Positions 35,248 to 44,205 of a stretch of DNA of 64,000 bases are shown here, one piece after another. A program made the position numbers and the translations under genes. The notes below the pieces were generated by a model that made no database searches, had not been told where the DNA came from, and saw only the letters and a program-made list of their open reading frames with translations. This DNA is from Hymenobacter edaphi (GTDB lineage Bacteria; Bacteroidota; Bacteroidia; Cytophagales; Hymenobacteraceae). How positions within the stretch are numbered: position 1 is the first letter of the stretch; each line of letters begins with the position of its first letter. The stretch covers positions 186,001 to 250,000 of the forward strand of contig NZ_QHKM01000001.1 in NCBI RefSeq assembly GCF_003258365.1. The letters are read 5' to 3'.

Positions 35248-36114
35248 TTAGCGCTGCTCTTTCGGCAGCAGCCCGATGCTGCGGCCCAGCAGCCGGTCGA
35301 GCCAGCGGGCGGGCAGCAGGCGCGGCACCACCCAGGCCCGCAGCACGTCCGGCACGATGGCGTAGCGCACCCGGGGGCGCGGGCTTTCGAGAATGCCCAC
35401 CAGCCGCCGGGCCACGTATTCCGGCGTCAGGCCCGCGGCAATGGTCTGCTGCACGTACCGCACGAAGCGCTGCGCCGGGCCGTAATACGGGGTGTCGCGG
35501 TAGGCGTCCAGATCGATGCCCTTGCCCCAGATGGGCGTCTTGGTCACCCCCAGCCCGATCAGAATGACGTCGACGCCGAACAGCTGCAGCTCTCGCCGCC
35601 AGCTGGCCGACAGGCCCTCCAGCGCGTGCTTCGAGCCCACGTAAGCCCCCACGAAGGGCGCCGCCACCTGCCCGCTCACCGAGCCGATGTTGATGACGCG
35701 GCCGGGCGTGCCGGTGAAATCGGGGCGGGCACCCAGCAGCGGCAGAAACGCCTGCGTGACCTGCACCAGTCCCACCACGTTCACCTCGAAATGCTGCCGC
35801 ACCACCTCGATGGGCTGGTAAAGCAAGGGTCCGCCGAAGGCCACCCCGGCGTTGTTGATCAGGGCCGTCAGCGGCGCGCCGGCCAGCTCGGTCTGCACCT
35901 GCGCCACCGCCGTAGCAATGGCCGCCGCGTCCGTCACGTCGAAGAGCAGGGGCGTAAACTGCGGGCCCAGCGCCTGCTGCAGCGCCGCCGCGTCGGCCGG
36001 GCGGCGCACGCTGCCGAAGACGCGGTAGCCGCGCTGCAGCAGGGCCTCGGCGGTGGCCCGGCCCACGCCGCTGGAAACGCCGGTAATGACGATGGTTTTC
36101 GGTCGGGTGCTCAT
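35248..36114 (-). CDS. Short-chain dehydrogenase/reductase (SDR)
   Basis: The 288-aa classical SDR has TGVSSGVGRATAEALL (NAD(P)-binding TGxxxGxG), INNAGVAFGGPL (NNAG) and active-site Tyr-Lys in GAYVGSKHALEG with Ser in IGSVSGQV. An Arg after the second strand (GSVRRPADAA) hints at NADPH. The C-terminal PRLLPARWLDRLLGRSIGLL segment is hydrophobic and may bind membrane or substrate. Substrate is unknown. ATG 36114 is used because the 36120 alternative is GTG. Confidence 0.92.
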   Translation of the reverse strand: MSTRPKTIVITGVSSGVGRATAEALLQRGYRVFGSVRRPADAAALQQALGPQFTPLLFDVTDAAAIATAVAQVQTELAGAPLTALINNAGVAFGGPLLYQPIEVVRQHFEVNVVGLVQVTQAFLPLLGARPDFTGTPGRVINIGSVSGQVAAPFVGAYVGSKHALEGLSASWRRELQLFGVDVILIGLGVTKTPIWGKGIDLDAYRDTPYYGPAQRFVRYVQQTIAAGLTPEYVARRLVGILESPRPRVRYAIVPDVLRAWVVPRLLPARWLDRLLGRSIGLLPKEQR

Positions 36115-36138
36115 GCCCACAAGCTACGCACCGGGCGG

Positions 36139-36660
36139 CTACTTGGCCGGGGGCGCGGCAGCGGCTTCTCCGGCCCCGGCCACCAGGGTGTACACGCTGC
36201 GGCTGCCGGCCGGAAAGCCCTCGATGGTGATGACCAGGGCGCCCTGCCGGGCGTCGTAGCGGTAGGTGCCGCGGTCGGTGCGGGGCTGGTTCTGCTTGGT
36301 GAGGTAGCTGAAGCGCAGGGCGTTGCCGCTGAGCAGCTGATACGCGCCGCTGCGCTCAAATACCGTGGTCTGCGGGGCCAGGCCGATGCGCAGGCGCTGC
36401 TCGAAGCGGCCGTCGGGGTGCAGGGTGAGCGTGCCGCCCACGCCCTCGGCCACGATGGGCTCGGGGCCGCTTTCCGCGTCGTAGATCAGAAAGGAGAGGT
36501 AGGCGTAGGTGGCGCACTGCAGGCTGCTGTCGGCGGGCGGGGCGGTAGGAGGGGGCAGCGGGGCGGGCGGGGCGGCGGTGGGCGCTTGGGCCGAAGCCGG
36601 GAGCTGCCAGAGCAGCCCCCCGAGCCCGAGCACCACGGCCGGCAACAGGCGGTAGGACAT
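36139..36660 (-). CDS. Secreted hypothetical protein, lipocalin-like
   Basis: The 173-aa protein has a signal peptide (LLPAVVLGLGGLLWQLPASAQ) and a Pro/Ala linker. A beta-rich domain follows (GGTLTLHPDGRFEQRLRIGL, SGAYQLLSGNALRFSYLTKQ, DRGTYRYDARQGALVITIEG), the strand pattern of lipocalin-like DUFs. A Pro/Ala-rich C-terminus ends the protein. It sits immediately upstream of the SDR on the same strand with a 24-nt gap, so the two may share a transcript. Confidence 0.7.
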   Translation of the reverse strand: MSYRLLPAVVLGLGGLLWQLPASAQAPTAAPPAPLPPPTAPPADSSLQCATYAYLSFLIYDAESGPEPIVAEGVGGTLTLHPDGRFEQRLRIGLAPQTTVFERSGAYQLLSGNALRFSYLTKQNQPRTDRGTYRYDARQGALVITIEGFPAGSRSVYTLVAGAGEAAAAPPAK

Positions 36661-36820
36661 ACGCAACGGGGAAAACGGCCGCCGCGGCCGGCTGCCGGTC
36701 CGCAAGTTACGACGCCGGCGGCCAGCAGCGGCCGGCGCGCGGGGCGTTGCGGCGTCCCGTTCGGCGGCCTTACCTTAGCCCGCCGGCCGCGCCCCTCATC
36801 GGCCCGCCTCATCCGCCCCC

Positions 36821-37621
36821 ATGCAGCTTTTCGACCTCACCCACCCCGCCGAGCAGCGCCTGCCCATCGTCATCAGCGTGCCCCACGCCGGCACCGAGTT
36901 TCCCGACGACATCCAGGCCGAGCTGAAGTCCCACCTGCTCCCGCCCGACGACACCGACTGGTTTGTGCACCAGCTCTACGACTTTGCCACCGCCCTCGGC
37001 ATTCCCATCCTGCGCGCCCGCTACAGCCGCTGGGTTATCGACCTGAACCGCAACCCCGACAGCACCCCGCTCTATGCCGACGGGCGCGTCATCACCGGCC
37101 TGTGCACCGCCACCACCTTCCTGGGCGAGCCGATTTACCAGGACGAGCGCGCCGTGGTGGCCCCCGCCGACGTGGCCTGGCGCCGCGCCCTGTACTTCGC
37201 ACCCTACCACCAAGCCCTGCAGCGCCTGCTCGACGACACCCGGGCCCGCTTCGGCCGCGTGCTGCTCTGGGACTGCCACAGCATCCGCCGCTCGGTGCCC
37301 GCCATTCACCCGGGCCCTTTTCCCGACCTCATCCTCGGCTCGGCCGACGAAACCTCCGCCGCGCCCGCGCTGATCGGGCAGGCGCTGGAGCAGCTCGGCC
37401 GCGGGCCCTACGCGCTGCAGCACAACCACCCGTTCAAGGGCGGCTACATCACCCGCCACTTCGGCCGCCCCGACATCGAGCAGCACGCCCTGCAGCTGGA
37501 AATGGCCAAGGACGTGTACATGAACGACGCCGAACTGGCCTACGCCCCCGAGCGGGCCGAGCAAATCCGCGCCGTGTTGCACCAGACCCTGCTCACGCTG
37601 GGCAATTCGCTGCTGCAATAG
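36821..37621 (+). CDS. hutG: N-formylglutamate amidohydrolase
   Basis: The 266-aa enzyme hydrolyses N-formyl-L-glutamate to glutamate and formate, the last step of the five-step histidine degradation route. IVISVPHAGTEFP, DTDWFVHQLYDF, RYSRWVIDLNRNPD and LLWDCHSIRRSVP are family-specific motifs containing the metal and substrate residues. Clear HutG-type (FGase) rather than the formiminoglutamase type. Downstream on the same strand follow hutF and later hutU. They are separated by a REP-like repeat. Confidence 0.93.
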   Translation: MQLFDLTHPAEQRLPIVISVPHAGTEFPDDIQAELKSHLLPPDDTDWFVHQLYDFATALGIPILRARYSRWVIDLNRNPDSTPLYADGRVITGLCTATTFLGEPIYQDERAVVAPADVAWRRALYFAPYHQALQRLLDDTRARFGRVLLWDCHSIRRSVPAIHPGPFPDLILGSADETSAAPALIGQALEQLGRGPYALQHNHPFKGGYITRHFGRPDIEQHALQLEMAKDVYMNDAELAYAPERAEQIRAVLHQTLLTLGNSLLQ

Positions 37622-37643
37622 AACGCCCCCAACAAGAACGTCA

Positions 37644-37837
37644 TGTCGAGCATGTTGCGCATCCAGCAAGGATCGAGGCATCTCGCGTGCTTCGTTGAAC
37701 AGCTAATCCAGAACGTCATGCTCATCTGGCGTCCGCTTGTCGAAGCATCTCTACCGCTTCGTCAGATAGTAAACTCGCTACCTGTCATCAGCACGCGAGA
37801 TGTCTCGATCCTTGCTGGATGCGCAACATGCTCGACA
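37644..37837. repeat. REP/BIME-like element with 47-bp near-perfect inverted repeat
   Basis: 37644-37690 and 37791-37837 are reverse complements at 46 of 47 positions, with a 100-bp spacer. Each arm holds GCATCTCGCGTGC-like and TCGAGCATGTTGCGC-like blocks. Related copies lie at 40452-40575 and 53366-53497. Non-coding, between hutG and hutF. Confidence 0.8.
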
Positions 37838-37893
37838 CGACGGGCCAGTAGGCTGCTGACGATACCTGCCCACCGCCCCACCCAATTCCCCGC

Positions 37894-39198
37894 ATGCACT
37901 ACTACCACTTTTCCGCCCTGCTGCTGCAATCCGGCTGGCTGCGCCCGGCCTACGTCGGCGTCGACGCGCAGGGCCTGATTCAGTCCCTCTCGTCGGAAGC
38001 CCCAACCGGGGCCGACGCCACCGTGGAAACGGTGGCCGGCGCCGCCCTGCCGGGCTTTCAGAACGCGCACTCGCACGCCTTTCAGTACGGCATGGCCGGC
38101 CACGCCGAGCAGCACGAGCCCGGCACCCGCGACGACTTCTGGAGCTGGCGCGAGGCCATGTACGCCTGCGCCGAAACCTTCTCGCCCGAGAAGAACGAGC
38201 AGGTCGCCGCCACGCTCTACCGCCATTTGCTGCGCAACGGCTACACCTCAGTGGTGGAGTTTCACTACCTGCACCACGACCCCACCGGCCGGCCCTACGC
38301 CAACCTGGCCGAAATGGGCGAGCGGCTGGTGGCCGCGGCCCGCACCGCCGGCATCAAAATCACCCTGGTGCCGGTGTTCTACCAGAAGGGCGACTTCGGC
38401 CGCGAGCCGGCGCCCCGGCAGCGCCGCTTTATCTCGCCCAATCTCGACGCCTACCTGCAGTTGCTCGACGCCAGCCGCCGGGCCGTGACGCACTACGAGC
38501 GCGCCCGCCTGGGCTTCGGCGTGCACAGCCTGCGCGCCGTGGAAGCCGCCGACGTGCTGGCTACCCACGCTCAAGGCCCCCGGGACCTGCCGTTTCACCT
38601 GCACGCCGCCGAGCAGACGCTGGAAGTGGAGCGCAGCCTGGCCCACCTCGGCGCCCGCCCTGTGGAGTGGCTGCTTGATAACCTGCCCCTCGACGAGCGG
38701 TTTCACCTCGTGCACTGCACCCACATGAGCGCCGACGAAACGCGGCGCCTGGCCCAGTCGGGCGCGCAGGTGGTGCTCTGCCCCGGCACCGAGGGCAACC
38801 TCGGCGACGGTATCTTCCCGCTGGTCGACTACGCCGCGGCCGGGGGGCGCTGGTCCATCGGCACCGACAGCCACATCAGCCTCAACCCGCTGGAAGACCT
38901 GCGCTGGCTCGACTACGCCCAGCGCCTCACGCACCGCCGCCGCAACATCTTCGCCGACGGGGCCAGCGCGCTGGTCGACACCACGTTCTTCGCCGGGCAG
39001 CGCGCCGCCGGCCGCCGCGTGGCCGACTACTTCGCCCCGGGCCAGCCCCTCGACGCCGTTGTGTACGACCTGCGGCAGCCCTTGCTGGCCCAGGCCGGCC
39101 CCGGGCATCTGCTGCCGGCCCTCGTCTACACCACCGACCCCTCGGCCGTGCTCGGCACGCTGGTAGACGGGCAGTGGGCCTACCGGGCGGGGGAGTAG
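37894..39198 (+). CDS. hutF: Formimidoylglutamate deiminase
   Basis: The 434-aa amidohydrolase-superfamily enzyme deaminates N-formimino-L-glutamate to N-formyl-L-glutamate and ammonia, feeding HutG. Metal ligands are in FQNAHSHAFQYG (His-x-His), FHLHAAEQ, VHCTHMSAD and TDSHISLNP. WREAMYACAETFSPE and EFHYLHHD are HutF-specific, distinguishing it from chlorohydrolases. Together with hutG and hutU this shows the five-step variant of the Hut pathway. hutH and hutI are not in the window. Confidence 0.94.
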   Translation: MHYYHFSALLLQSGWLRPAYVGVDAQGLIQSLSSEAPTGADATVETVAGAALPGFQNAHSHAFQYGMAGHAEQHEPGTRDDFWSWREAMYACAETFSPEKNEQVAATLYRHLLRNGYTSVVEFHYLHHDPTGRPYANLAEMGERLVAAARTAGIKITLVPVFYQKGDFGREPAPRQRRFISPNLDAYLQLLDASRRAVTHYERARLGFGVHSLRAVEAADVLATHAQGPRDLPFHLHAAEQTLEVERSLAHLGARPVEWLLDNLPLDERFHLVHCTHMSADETRRLAQSGAQVVLCPGTEGNLGDGIFPLVDYAAAGGRWSIGTDSHISLNPLEDLRWLDYAQRLTHRRRNIFADGASALVDTTFFAGQRAAGRRVADYFAPGQPLDAVVYDLRQPLLAQAGPGHLLPALVYTTDPSAVLGTLVDGQWAYRAGE

Positions 39199-39352
39199 GC
39201 GGGTGGTTTCAGGACCGCGCATCCCGCAGGCCGCCATTGGGAGCATGTCGCGCAGCAGGCGCAGGGCGGCCTCCCCGCGGCAATCAGTCTGAGGTGAGAA
39301 GGTCCGGAGCGCTGCGGCGGCTGACGGGTGATTAAGCAGCCCTGAAAAATAT

Positions 39353-39370
39353 CTACGAAAATTTTCGTTG
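39353..39370. promoter_or_regulatory. Perfect 14-bp palindrome ACGAAAATTTTCGT upstream of the DUF4097 gene
   Basis: The 14-bp dyad lies at 39355-39368, 74 nt before the DUF4097 start, in an A/T-rich patch flanked by CT and TG. It resembles the CTACGAAAW-type boxes found near BlaI/MecI-family repressors in Bacteroidota. That link is inference. The site probably lies in the promoter region. Confidence 0.4.
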
Positions 39371-39441
39371 TATCTGCAACCGCGGATATTCGGCCGTCGT
39401 CAGTAGGGCAACATTTTCAACCAAACGCCTTTTCTGACGCT

Positions 39442-40278
39442 ATGAAGACCCTGTTCACCGCCCTGCTGCTCAGCGCCGCCGCTTTCACCGCCCACGCCCA
39501 GTCGGCGCCGGCCTTCACCTCCAGCTGCGAAGAGGGCCGCTGGGGCAGCTCCGAGCAGAAGCGCTACTGCGAAACCCGCGACCTGACCCTGCCGGCCATC
39601 AAGGCGGGCAAGCTCACGGTAGACGGGCTGCGCAACGGCGGCATCACGGTGAAGGGCTACAGCGGCTCCGACATCCGGGTGCGGGCCAAGGTGCAGGCCT
39701 GGGGCAAGGACGAAGCCGCGGCCAAAGCCACCGTGGCCACCGTCAAAATCAGCACCGAGGGCAACACCCTGCGCGCGGCCGGCCCCGACGGCACGGGCCA
39801 GAACGACGGCTACGCCATGGCCGACGGCGGCTACGCGGTGAGCTACGAAATCTTCGTGCCCGAGAAAACCGCCCTGGCCCTGACCACCCACAACGGCGGC
39901 ATTCACCTCGAAAACCTGCGCGGCCCCGTCACCTTTCAGGCCCAGAACGGCGGCGTGAGCATCCTCGGCGCCGGCGGCGACGTGAAGGGCCGCACCCAGA
40001 ACGGCGGCCTGAGCATCACCCTCACCGGTAGCAAGTGGGACGGCCCCGGCCTCGACGTGGCCACCACCAACGGCGGCATCAACTGGAAGCTGCCCGCCGA
40101 TTATTCGGCCCAGTTTTTCACCAGCACCGTGCACGGCCCCATCCGCACCGATTTCCCCTCCAGCGTGCAGGGCAGCGTCAGCCGCTCGGAAGTAGCCGTG
40201 GCGCTGGGCAAGGGCGGCGCCCCGGTGAAGGCCATTACCACCAACGGCGGGGTGACAGTAAGCCGCGCCGGTAAATAA
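39442..40278 (+). CDS. DUF4097-family secreted beta-solenoid protein
   Basis: The 278-aa protein has signal peptide LFTALLLSAAAFTAHAQ. Six NGG-type turns (RNGGITV, HNGGIHL, QNGGVSI, QNGGLSI, TNGGINW, TNGGVTV) recur roughly every 16-22 residues, each beginning a rung of a right-handed beta-solenoid typical of DUF4097/DUF4098 proteins. Function is unknown. Members are often near envelope-stress regulators. A palindromic site lies upstream. A strong terminator follows. Confidence 0.88.
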   Translation: MKTLFTALLLSAAAFTAHAQSAPAFTSSCEEGRWGSSEQKRYCETRDLTLPAIKAGKLTVDGLRNGGITVKGYSGSDIRVRAKVQAWGKDEAAAKATVATVKISTEGNTLRAAGPDGTGQNDGYAMADGGYAVSYEIFVPEKTALALTTHNGGIHLENLRGPVTFQAQNGGVSILGAGGDVKGRTQNGGLSITLTGSKWDGPGLDVATTNGGINWKLPADYSAQFFTSTVHGPIRTDFPSSVQGSVSRSEVAVALGKGGAPVKAITTNGGVTVSRAGK

Positions 40279-40364
40279 AAAATCGTATATTCCCAATCCG
40301 CTCACATACACAAGCCCGGGCCGTTTCGCATCCGCGGGGCGGCCCGATGTATGGACGGCCAACG

Positions 40365-40401
40365 AAAAGCCCCCGCGCTTCAGCGAAGCGCGGGGGCTTT
40401 T
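40365..40401. terminator. Intrinsic terminator
   Basis: AAAAGCCCCCGCGCTT (40365-40380) pairs perfectly with 40386-40401 across CAGCG. It lies 87 nt downstream of the DUF4097 stop, with T runs on both strands. Confidence 0.9.
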
Positions 40402-40451
40402 CACGTTTTCAGGCCGGGCGAGGCTGCATGGCTTGAAAACCAGGAACGGCA

Positions 40452-40575
40452 CGTCGAGCATGTTGCGCATCAAGCAAGGATCGAAACGTCTCGATCTATA
40501 GTAAGCTACTCGTTGAACGAGGAAGTTACTACCGGGCATCAGCACGCGAGATGCGTCGCTGCGCGCTGCACGACG
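40452..40575. repeat. REP-like element, diverged copy of the 37.6-kb repeat
   Basis: The left end CGTCGAGCATGTTGCGCAT and the following AGCAAGGATCGA match the left arm at 37644 almost exactly. The internal GCACGCGAGATG matches the start of the right arm, then the copy diverges. It lies between a terminator and the MBL-fold gene stop. Confidence 0.7.
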
Positions 40576-40660
40576 GGCTGGCTGCTGGTTACAACAAGTC
40601 CTAGCCCGGGGCAGTGCCGCGGCGCGCGGCCTGAGAGGCTGAAACGGCTGCCTCCGGGCG

Positions 40661-41734
40661 CTAGTACCGCACTTCCTTGTAGGGGTAATCGTCGGGCGAG
40701 GCGGCGGGGGCGCAGGAGGCCTGACCGGACTTGCGGGCCCGGCGGGCGGCCAGGTCGTACACTTTCGAGTTGTACTTCGACTCCTTGGGCGCCTTGGGGC
40801 CGCTGCCGGGCCGGCCGTCCGACTTGCCGCGGCCGAGCAGGGCAATGCCCGCCACCGCCAGGGCCACGCCCGCCCCGAGCAGGGCCGCCTTGGCCGGCAG
40901 CGTGTCTTTGGGCGCCGGCGGCAGGTACTGCACCCCGTTGGCGTCGACGACGGCCGGATCGGTGACGTAGCGGCCGTGCGCGGGCATAGGGAAGTTGTTG
41001 GCCAGCTCGCGCAGGCCCGCCGCCGCTTCAGCGCCCTGAATAACCGGGCCGTGCCCGCAGCCGACGGCGTGGGGCACCAGGGCGGCCAGCGTCTGCACCG
41101 AGTCGCGCACCTGCTGCCAGTTGTAGTTGAAGGGCGCGCCGGCCACGCTGATGCGGGGCAGCTGCAGCAGCAGCGCGGGCACCGATTCGTGGTTGGCGGT
41201 GGCAAAGGCATCGGCGCCGAGCAGGGTGCGGTCGTCCGCGCGGAACAGGGCAATCTGACCGGGGGCGTGGCCGGGCACGTGCAGCCAGCGCCAGCCGGGC
41301 AGGAAGGGCGTTTCGTCGTCGTCGGTGGTCAGGGGCTGCACCACGTCGCTGAGCTGAAACGACTGGGGCGGGAAAAACCGCGACACGAAGGCCAAGGAGC
41401 CGCCGCCGTCCACGGTGGGGTCGGCGGGCGGGTACACGGCCTTGCCCTGCAGGAAGGGTAGCTCCAGCGGGTGGGCCAGCACCGGCACGTGCCAGTGCTC
41501 GGCCAGGGCCCGCGCCGAGCCGGAGTGGTCCATGTGGCCGTGGGTGAGGATGATGGCGGTGGGGTGGGTGCCCGGGTAGAACAGCGCGTCGGCGGCGGCA
41601 ATAATGTCTTTTTCGGAGCCCGGCAGGCCGGTGTCGACCAGCACCCACTCGCCGGGGTTGCTCGATTCGACGAAGTACACGTTAACGAAGCGTTGGATCT
41701 GAAGCTGGGTGACGCCAGCGGCTACCTGGTTCAT
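40661..41734 (-). CDS. MBL-fold metallohydrolase with C-terminal membrane anchor
   Basis: The 357-aa protein has the metallo-beta-lactamase fold: LVDTGLPGSEKDI, metal motif THGHMDHSG, PGHAPGQIALF, LLGADAF and a late His in GCGHGP. Residues about 286-305 (ALLGAGVALAVAGIALLG) form a membrane span near the C-terminus, followed by a Lys/Arg-rich cytoplasmic-type tail. A tail anchor on this family is unusual. No signal peptide is seen. Substrate is unknown. ATG 41734 gives a start right before the fold; the 41791 start adds a Pro-rich stretch with no homology. Confidence 0.88.
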   Translation of the reverse strand: MNQVAAGVTQLQIQRFVNVYFVESSNPGEWVLVDTGLPGSEKDIIAAADALFYPGTHPTAIILTHGHMDHSGSARALAEHWHVPVLAHPLELPFLQGKAVYPPADPTVDGGGSLAFVSRFFPPQSFQLSDVVQPLTTDDDETPFLPGWRWLHVPGHAPGQIALFRADDRTLLGADAFATANHESVPALLLQLPRISVAGAPFNYNWQQVRDSVQTLAALVPHAVGCGHGPVIQGAEAAAGLRELANNFPMPAHGRYVTDPAVVDANGVQYLPPAPKDTLPAKAALLGAGVALAVAGIALLGRGKSDGRPGSGPKAPKESKYNSKVYDLAARRARKSGQASCAPAASPDDYPYKEVRY

Positions 41735-41834
41735 CGGGTTCGGGTGTTTGGTGTAGGCGGGAGTACGCAGGCGCGGGGTGTGGGGGTGCATTCGGGCCCG
41801 GAAATGTGGCCGCTGCCGCGCCGGGGCCGCCCAT

Positions 41835-41867
41835 GCAAAAGCCTCCCGACCGGCAGGAGGCTTTGCG
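41835..41867. terminator. Hairpin terminator-like sequence
   Basis: GCAAAAGCCTCC (41835-41846) pairs with GGAGGCTTTGC (41857-41867), with one bulge. It lies after the small lipoprotein gene (minus strand, ends 41924) and before the MBL-fold gene. Confidence 0.7.
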
Positions 41868-41923
41868 TGGCTGCGGGCGGGGAGGCGGGCCGTGGGGCCA
41901 GGCCGGCCCCACGGCCGGCGGGG

Positions 41924-42145
41924 CTACTGCCCGGCCAGGGTGTCGGGAATGGCGTTGTTGGTGGGGGCGCCGGCGTCGGTGCGCACGGTGTCTACGGTGC
42001 CTTCGTCGCCGTCGGCGTTGCCCAGGCGGGTGCTGGTCATGGTTGAGCCGGAGGCGTTGCCTTCGGCGCCGTTGGTTTTGCTTTCGTCGCAGGCGGTCAG
42101 GCTGAGGGCGGTGGCCGCCAGGGCCAGGAACAGGACTCGTTTCAT
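41924..42145 (-). CDS. Small lipoprotein, 73 aa
   Basis: MKRVLFLALAATALSLTACDES shows a lipobox (LTAC). The mature part is Ser/Thr/Asp/Asn-rich and low in hydrophobics (GNASGSTMTSTRLGNADGDE), so it is unlikely to fold into a known domain. Typical of small Bacteroidota lipoproteins with unknown role. It is followed by a hairpin terminator and transcribed divergently from hutU. Confidence 0.75.
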   Translation of the reverse strand: MKRVLFLALAATALSLTACDESKTNGAEGNASGSTMTSTRLGNADGDEGTVDTVRTDAGAPTNNAIPDTLAGQ

Positions 42146-42355
42146 CGGGGTAAAATCGGTGTCGGTTGAGGATGGATTTTTGGGGTAAACGTACTTGCCC
42201 GGCATCGGTTCGGAATGCCCGGCCGCGCCCGGCCGGTGGCGGCGGTTCGGGCCGTAGCTGGCCGGCCGCACGCAGCAGCCCCACAGAACGGGCACCACGC
42301 GCCGAAAACGCTATATTCGCCGTTCCACCCGAACCCCTGATTCACTCCCCTCGTC

Positions 42356-44119
42356 ATGTCGCATTCCGCTCTCGACACGCCCGAACTCAACCTCGAAGCC
42401 ACCAGCAAATCGTCGGCCACCGGCAAGAACGCCCAGCGCCCGATGTACTACGAGTACAAGCCCACGGAAACGGTAAAAGCCCAGCACGGCCCCACGCTGC
42501 GCTGCAAAACCTGGGAGGCCGAAGCGGCCCTGCGCATGCTCGAAAACAACCTCGACCCGGCCGTGAGCCTGGTGTACGACGAGCTGATTGTGTACGGCGG
42601 CGCCGGCCGCGCGGCCCGCAACTGGAAGGAGTTCCAGACCATCGTCAAGAGCCTGAAGGAGCTGGAAGCCGACGAAACCCTGCTGGTGCAGTCGGGCAAG
42701 GCCGTGGGCGTGCTGCGCACCTGGGCCCACGCCCCGCGCGTGCTCATTGCCAACTCGAACATCGTGCCCGCCTGGAGCACCCAGGAGTACTTCGACGAGC
42801 TGGACCGCATGGGCCTGATGATGTACGGGCAGATGACGGCCGGCTCCTGGATTTACATTGCCACCCAGGGCATCCTGCAGGGCACCTACGAAACCTTCGC
42901 CGCGGTGGGGGATAAGCACTTCGGCGGCACGCTGGCCGGCACCGTCACCGTCACGGCCGGCCTGGGCGGCATGTCGGGCGCCCAGCCGCTGGCCGTGACC
43001 ATGAACGACGGCGTGTGCCTGGTCATCGAGCCCATCGACGCCCGCGTGAAGCAGAAGGTGCGCGAAGGCTACGTCGACGAGCAGGCCCGCGACCTAAACC
43101 ACGCCCTGGAGCTGTGCGCGCAGTACAAAGCCGCCCGCAAAGGCTGGAGCATCGGCCTCACCGGCAACGCCGCCACCGTGCTGCCCGAACTGCTGGCCCG
43201 CGGCTTCAAGGCCGACATCGTCACCGACCAGACCTCGGCCCACGACCTGATGGACTACCTGCCCGAGGGCGACATTGACGCGGTATTGCAGCTGCGCAAA
43301 GATCAGCCCGAGGAGTTCAAGCGCCAGGCCCTGGCCGCCATCGTGAAGCACTGCCAGGCCATTATCGACATGCAGGCCGGCGGGGCCGTGGCCCTCGACT
43401 ACGGCAACAACCTGCGCGGCCAGGCCGAAAAAGGCGGTCTGCGGGTGCGCGACGAAAACGGGCAGTTTCTCTACCCCGGCTTCGTGCCCGGCTACATCCG
43501 CCCGCTGTTCTGCGAGGGCAAAGGCCCCTTCCGCTGGGCGGCCCTCAGCGGCGACCCGCAGGACATCCTGCGCATCGACCGCGCCCTGCTCGAAACCTTC
43601 CCCGACAACAAGATGCTGGCCCGCTGGATCGAAAAGGCCCAGGCCAAGGTGCCCTTCATCGGGCTGCCCGCCCGCGTGTGCTGGCTGGGCTACGGTGAGC
43701 GGGAGAAATTCGGCCTGGTTATCAACGACCTGGTGGCCCGCGGCGAAGTCTCGGCCCCCATCGTCATTGGCCGGGACCACCTCGACTGCGGCTCCGTGGC
43801 CTCGCCCAACCGCGAAACCGAAGGCATGAAGGACGGCTCCGACGCCGTAGCCGACTGGCCCCTGCTCAACGCCCTGGCCAACACCGCCTCCGGTGCCGAC
43901 TGGGTGAGCCTGCACAACGGCGGCGGCGTGGGCATCGGCAACAGCACGCACTCCGGCATGGTCATCGTGGCCACCGGCACCCCCGAAAAAGCCGAGCGCC
44001 TGCGCCGCGTCCTCACCACCGACCCCGGCATGGGCGTCTTCCGCCACGCCGACGCGGGCTACGAGCTGGCCCAGCAGGTAGCCGAGGAACGCGGGGTGAA
44101 GATTCCGGGGCGGGAGTAG
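42356..44119 (+). CDS. hutU: Urocanate hydratase
   Basis: The 587-aa NAD-dependent enzyme hydrates urocanate to 4-imidazolone-5-propionate, step two of histidine degradation. GGLGGMSGAQPLAVTMNDGVCL carries the NAD-binding glycines; YGGAGRAARNWKEF, GQMTAGSWIYIATQGILQGTYE, DQTSAHDLMDYLPEGD and HNGGGVGIGNSTHSGMV are canonical. Complete and intact. The next genes downstream are an AT-rich island rather than further hut genes, so hutH and hutI must lie elsewhere. Confidence 0.96.
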   Translation: MSHSALDTPELNLEATSKSSATGKNAQRPMYYEYKPTETVKAQHGPTLRCKTWEAEAALRMLENNLDPAVSLVYDELIVYGGAGRAARNWKEFQTIVKSLKELEADETLLVQSGKAVGVLRTWAHAPRVLIANSNIVPAWSTQEYFDELDRMGLMMYGQMTAGSWIYIATQGILQGTYETFAAVGDKHFGGTLAGTVTVTAGLGGMSGAQPLAVTMNDGVCLVIEPIDARVKQKVREGYVDEQARDLNHALELCAQYKAARKGWSIGLTGNAATVLPELLARGFKADIVTDQTSAHDLMDYLPEGDIDAVLQLRKDQPEEFKRQALAAIVKHCQAIIDMQAGGAVALDYGNNLRGQAEKGGLRVRDENGQFLYPGFVPGYIRPLFCEGKGPFRWAALSGDPQDILRIDRALLETFPDNKMLARWIEKAQAKVPFIGLPARVCWLGYGEREKFGLVINDLVARGEVSAPIVIGRDHLDCGSVASPNRETEGMKDGSDAVADWPLLNALANTASGADWVSLHNGGGVGIGNSTHSGMVIVATGTPEKAERLRRVLTTDPGMGVFRHADAGYELAQQVAEERGVKIPGRE

Positions 44120-44139
44120 GAGATAAATTAATTATGATT

Positions 44140-44183
44140 GTAGTAAGATGTAACCACTCTCAGATATGGTTCCATCTTGCTAC
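44140..44183. promoter_or_regulatory. Imperfect 16-bp hairpin in the gap before the GIY-YIG gene
   Basis: 44140-44155 pairs with 44168-44183 with two mismatches over a 12-nt loop. It lies 21-64 nt downstream of the hutU stop and 23 nt before the GIY-YIG ATG. It is either the hutU terminator or part of the leader of the AT-rich operon. The low GC suggests it belongs to the inserted island. Confidence 0.45.
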
Positions 44184-44205
44184 AGCTTCTTAGCCAATAA
44201 ATTAA

